In this document: positions 5,013 to 6,898 of the stretch, in pieces
Layout of the letters: each line of letters begins with the position of its first letter
Position numbering within the stretch: the first letter of the stretch is position 1
Assembly (NCBI GenBank): GCA_003567075.1
Contig: PXAU01000217.1
Coordinates: forward strand, 1-6,898
DNA length: 6,898 nucleotides
Direction: 5' to 3'
Source of the DNA: Trueperaceae bacterium
Lineage (GTDB): Bacteria > Deinococcota > Deinococci > Deinococcales > Trueperaceae
Made by a program: the position numbers and the translations under genes
Notes under the pieces: model-generated
Seen by the model: the letters and a program-made list of their open reading frames with translations, nothing else
Database searches by the model: none
What the model was told of the DNA's origin: nothing

Positions 5013-5737
5013 CGCGAAGTTTCACCATCTACCCGGCGGTCGACGTGCAGGGCGGCCGTGCGGTGCGTCTCGTCGAGGGGGATCCCGCGCGCGAGACCGT
5101 GTACTTCGAGGACCCCTGCGATGCTGCTGCGCACTGGGTGCGCCTCGGTGCGCGCGACCTGCACGTGGTCGACCTGGACGCCGCCCTGGGGCGCGGAAGC
5201 AACCGCGACGTGATCCGCGCGCTCACGCGGCGGGTGGCGGCCGAATCGCCCGAGACGGTGCGAGTGGAGCTCGGCGGCGGCGTGCGCGATTTGGAGACGG
5301 CGCATGCCTGGCTGTCGCTCGTGCATCGGGTGGTGTTGGGCACCGCTGCTGTCACCAACCCCCAGATGGTGGAGCACCTGGTGGCCGAGTTCGGCGCCGA
5401 CCGCGTGGCCGTGACTGTCGACATCAAGGACGGCATGGTGGCCGTGCGTGGTTGGACCGACGTCACCGACGTCACGGCCGTGATGTTGGCCGAACGCATG
5501 GCAGCGCTCGGTGTTCGGCATCTGATCGTCACCGACGTGAGTCGCGACGGCACCCTGCAGGGCGTCGACCCAGAACCCGTCAAGGCCGTTCGCGCGGCGT
5601 TCCCGCACACCCTCGTGGCAGGCGGCGGCGTGGCGCGCGATGCCGACCTCGACACGTACGAGGCGCTGGGCCTCGATGGTGCCATCGTGGGCCGGGCGCT
5701 GTACGAAGGGACCGTCCGTTATCCCCGAACTGCCTGA
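5009..5737 (+). CDS. hisA: Phosphoribosylformimino-5-aminoimidazole carboxamide ribotide isomerase (HisA)
   Basis: HisA catalyses the fourth step of histidine biosynthesis, the Amadori isomerisation of ProFAR to PRFAR, in the cytoplasm. The 242-residue protein is a full-length (beta-alpha)8 barrel. Catalytic base Asp12 is in YPAVDVQGGRAVRL and the acid Asp138 in VTVDIKDG, followed by RGWT. Both phosphate sites are present: LGGGVRD (89-94) with TDVSRDGT (175-182), and AGGGV (204-208) with IVGRALYEG. HisF lacks this pattern (it has Lys and Asp in other contexts), so HisA rather than HisF or PriA is favoured. PriA bifunctionality, known in Actinobacteria, cannot be excluded from sequence alone. 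The ATG overlaps the antiporter stop as ATGA, with a near-perfect Shine-Dalgarno GAGGAGG (4992-4998) ten bases upstream. No other his gene is visible. The 3' end overlaps the proposed mutM start by 17 nt. Confidence 0.97.
   Translation: MTRSFTIYPAVDVQGGRAVRLVEGDPARETVYFEDPCDAAAHWVRLGARDLHVVDLDAALGRGSNRDVIRALTRRVAAESPETVRVELGGGVRDLETAHAWLSLVHRVVLGTAAVTNPQMVEHLVAEFGADRVAVTVDIKDGMVAVRGWTDVTDVTAVMLAERMAALGVRHLIVTDVSRDGTLQGVDPEPVKAVRAAFPHTLVAGGGVARDADLDTYEALGLDGAIVGRALYEGTVRYPRTA
5705..5711 (+). promoter_or_regulatory. Shine-Dalgarno supporting the non-canonical mutM start
   Basis: GAAGGGA lies inside the hisA coding sequence with nine bases between it and the ATC at 5721. It is the only purine-rich ribosome binding site close to the point where the conserved Fpg N-terminus begins, and so helps decide the start. 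Confidence 0.5.
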
Positions 5738-6659
5738 GGTCGAGACGGTCCGGCGCGAGCTGGCGTCGTGGTTGCCGGGCCGCACGGTGCTCGAGGCCGA
5801 ACGCATGGACGCCCCGGCGGGCCCGAAGTACGCCGGGCTGGAGCGTCTGCCTGGCCAGCGAATCGAAGCGGTCCAGCGCCGCGGCAAGTTCCTCCTCCTG
5901 CCGCTCGTGCATATGCCGGCGGACGCGAGGCGGGCGCAGGGCGGCAGCGCGCGTCAGGATGGCCACAGCGAGGCGAAGGGCGACGAGTTGGTCGTCCATC
6001 TGGGCATGACCGGCGTCGTTCGACGCACGCCGCCGCCAGGGCATCTACGGGTGCGGCTACGGCTCTCGGGCCCGGCGCCGAGCGACCTCTACTTCCAAGA
6101 CGTCCGCCGCTTCGGGCGCTTCACGGTGGTGCCTGCTGGCGACTACCGTCACCTGCCGACGCTGGCGGCGTTGGGCCCGGACGCGCTCGACCCGGCCTTC
6201 ACGACCGAGGGCTTCCGGCGCGCGCTCGCTCGCTCGGGCGTGGCCATCAAGACGCTGCTGTTGTCGCAGCGGGTCGTGGCCGGCGTCGGCAACATCTACG
6301 CCGACGAGGCGTTGTGGCGGGTGGGCGTGCACCCGCTGCGCCCCGCGCGGCAGCTGCGCAGGGCCCAGGTGGTGGCGCTGCACGGGGCGCTGCTCGAGGT
6401 GCTCGAGGCCAGCTTGGCCTTGCAGGGGACGACGCTCTACGACTACCGCACGGTCAACGGCGAGGTGGGCGCGTTCCTGCAGGAGTTGGCCGTGTACGGT
6501 CATGCCGGCGAGCCCTGTCGACGCTGCGGCACCAGGCTCGAGCGACTGGTGGTCGGGCAGCGGGGTACGCACGTGTGTCCGCGCTGCCAACCGGCCCCGC
6601 GGCGGGCCTCGCGGCGGGTCACGCGGCGGGCCCCACGACGCACACGCCGCGCGGCTTGA
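5721..6659 (+). CDS. mutM: Formamidopyrimidine-DNA glycosylase (Fpg/MutM), probable ATC start
   Basis: Fpg excises oxidised purines (8-oxoguanine, FapyG) and nicks the abasic site by beta,delta-elimination. Counting ATC as residue 1, the family N-terminus PELPEVETVRREL begins at 2, so Pro2 becomes the catalytic N-terminal amine after Met removal and Glu3 follows. Other landmarks: Lys56 in RRGKFLLL, Met96 in HLGMTG, DVRRFGRF (127-134), the H2TH helices with Asn191 in VAGVGNIYADEAL, and a C4 zinc finger (Cys266, 269, 286, 289) ending CPRCQ. PELPEVE argues for Fpg and against Nei. Length is 312 residues against about 270 in E. coli; the excess is a hydrophilic insert of about 23 residues between Lys56 and Met96 and an Arg-rich tail after Gln290. 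No ATG, GTG or TTG lies directly before the proline. The nearest upstream start codons would add at least about 14 residues and bury it. The gene overlaps hisA by 17 nt and ends the operon. Function is secure; the start codon is inference. Confidence 0.93.
   Translation: MPELPEVETVRRELASWLPGRTVLEAERMDAPAGPKYAGLERLPGQRIEAVQRRGKFLLLPLVHMPADARRAQGGSARQDGHSEAKGDELVVHLGMTGVVRRTPPPGHLRVRLRLSGPAPSDLYFQDVRRFGRFTVVPAGDYRHLPTLAALGPDALDPAFTTEGFRRALARSGVAIKTLLLSQRVVAGVGNIYADEALWRVGVHPLRPARQLRRAQVVALHGALLEVLEASLALQGTTLYDYRTVNGEVGAFLQELAVYGHAGEPCRRCGTRLERLVVGQRGTHVCPRCQPAPRRASRRVTRRAPRRTRRAA
6597..6644 (+). repeat. 12-nt tandem repeat encoding the Arg-rich Fpg tail
   Basis: Three near-identical 12-base units, GCGGCGGGYC plus two variable bases, occupy 6599-6634 (units begin 6599, 6611, 6623). 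The repeat is in frame and encodes a four-residue period: PRRA, SRRV, TRRA, then a diverged PRRT and RRAA to the stop. It lies wholly beyond the zinc-finger end of Fpg, which suggests a tail made by replication slippage. Confidence 0.75.
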
Positions 6660-6718
6660 ACGAGGGCCCGAGGCGCGGGCGACGGGCTTGAGGGCCGTTC
6701 TGGACGACAACGAGACCG

Positions 6719-6734
6719 CGGGACAAACGTCCCG
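6719..6734 (+). terminator. Small hairpin downstream of mutM, possible operon end
   Basis: CGGGAC (6719-6724) and GTCCCG (6729-6734) pair perfectly around an AAAC loop, 60 bases after the mutM stop. There is no T-run, so intrinsic termination is uncertain. It is followed by a 10-bp palindrome CGAGGCCTCG at 6736-6745. Confidence 0.25.
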
Positions 6735-6755
6735 GCGAGGCCTCGAGGTCGCCGC

Positions 6756-6898
6756 TACCCTGAGAGAGCACGACAATGCGGACGACGTGCCGAGTAGGCC
6801 GCTTGCGAGGATCGCAGGGCCGAGAAGGCGCCCCCGCCAGCACGTGCTGCGGTCGGGCTTCCGTCCAGGGGAGCGTGGAGCGCACTTGGCTCCCCGGA
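6756..6898 (+). other. Structured stretch without a clear gene, perhaps a 5' leader
   Basis: A -10-like TACCCT (6756-6761) without a clear -35 is followed by several potential hairpins: 6802-6818 (7 bp with one G-U pair, loop GGA), 6827-6838 (GGCG-CCCC-CGCC), the palindrome CAGCACGTGCTG (6838-6849), and 6868-6895 (GGGGAGC/GCTCCCC, extendable by TCC/GGA across a bulged A). Two plus-strand frames are open to the window edge (ATG 6776, GTG 6787), but neither gives a recognisable protein. It may be the leader of a gene beyond the window. High GC makes hairpins cheap here. Confidence 0.25.

Noticed and set aside
5640..5720. mutM starting at ATG 5640
   Set aside because: Would add 27 residues translated from hisA in another frame and bury the essential N-terminal proline.
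5000..5887. 295-codon minus-strand open frame opposite hisA
   Set aside because: Antisense shadow of hisA and the start of mutM, without recognisable domains.
6736..6748. Overlapping palindromes CGAGGCCTCG and CCTCGAGG as an attachment or operator site
   Set aside because: Short palindromes are common at this GC content, with no second copy or nearby recombinase.
6057..6776. 239-codon minus-strand open frame opposite mutM
   Set aside because: Antisense shadow of a complete mutM with all catalytic motifs.
6619..6885. 88-codon minus-strand frame after mutM, as a convergent gene
   Set aside because: No recognisable domain or clear ribosome binding site, and it overlaps the repeat-encoded mutM tail.
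6776..6898. Plus-strand frames from ATG 6776 and GTG 6787 open to the window end, as a new gene start
   Set aside because: About 40 codons each, with similar third-position GC in both frames and no recognisable N-terminus; cannot be told from chance.
6792..6898. T-box riboswitch call
   Set aside because: Only GAGTA and general hairpins fit; no convincing antiterminator bulge or complete stem I is visible before the window ends.
1..6898. CRISPR array, insertion sequence, tRNA or rRNA, defence system
   Set aside because: No spaced direct repeats, transposase motifs, terminal inverted repeats or structural RNA signatures were seen; all large genes belong to ordinary metabolic, transport or repair families.

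Overview
High-GC bacterial chromosome with densely packed housekeeping and stress genes. I see no mobile element, CRISPR array, tRNA or rRNA. Two observations point to the Deinococcota (Deinococcus-Thermus), perhaps a Truepera-like lineage. FabH carries the Cys-Pro-Gly-Trp active-site variant and other stretches that I remember from Thermus FabH. The yceD gene has a -35/-10 promoter ending 6 nt before its ATG and no Shine-Dalgarno, the leaderless pattern common in Deinococcus. The assignment is inference, since no search was run.

Left part (1-1933, minus strand). Read leftwards from a strong promoter at 1904-1933, the genes are yceD (DUF177), rpmF (ribosomal protein L32, zinc-binding form) and fabH (beta-ketoacyl-ACP synthase III). 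fabH is cut by the window edge just before its C-terminus. This is the widespread yceD-rpmF-(plsX)-fabH cluster coupling ribosome assembly with fatty acid and phospholipid synthesis, but plsX is missing. A GC-rich hairpin sits in each of the two gaps.

Middle (1934-3057). A divergent intergenic region leads to a plus-strand response regulator with receiver, winged-helix and BTAD-like domains (SAPR type). No histidine kinase is adjacent. Its start may also be leaderless.

Right part (3058-6659, plus strand). After a 152-nt gap with a candidate -10 box and an 11-bp perfect hairpin comes a three-gene overlapping operon. It encodes a CPA2 cation:proton antiporter with a cytosolic RCK/TrkA-type domain, hisA (histidine biosynthesis) and mutM/fpg (oxidised-purine DNA glycosylase). 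The first two genes overlap by 4 nt. The glycosylase appears to begin inside the end of hisA at a non-canonical ATC codon, because only that start places the catalytic proline at the mature N-terminus. Its C-terminus carries an Arg-rich tail encoded by a 12-nt tandem repeat.

End (6660-6898). No convincing gene is visible. The stretch contains several hairpins and a weak -10-like box, so it may be the leader of a gene beyond the window.

I found no wholly new system. The best leads are the ATC start and repeat-encoded tail of mutM, the leaderless promoter architecture, and the antiporter-hisA-mutM coupling.
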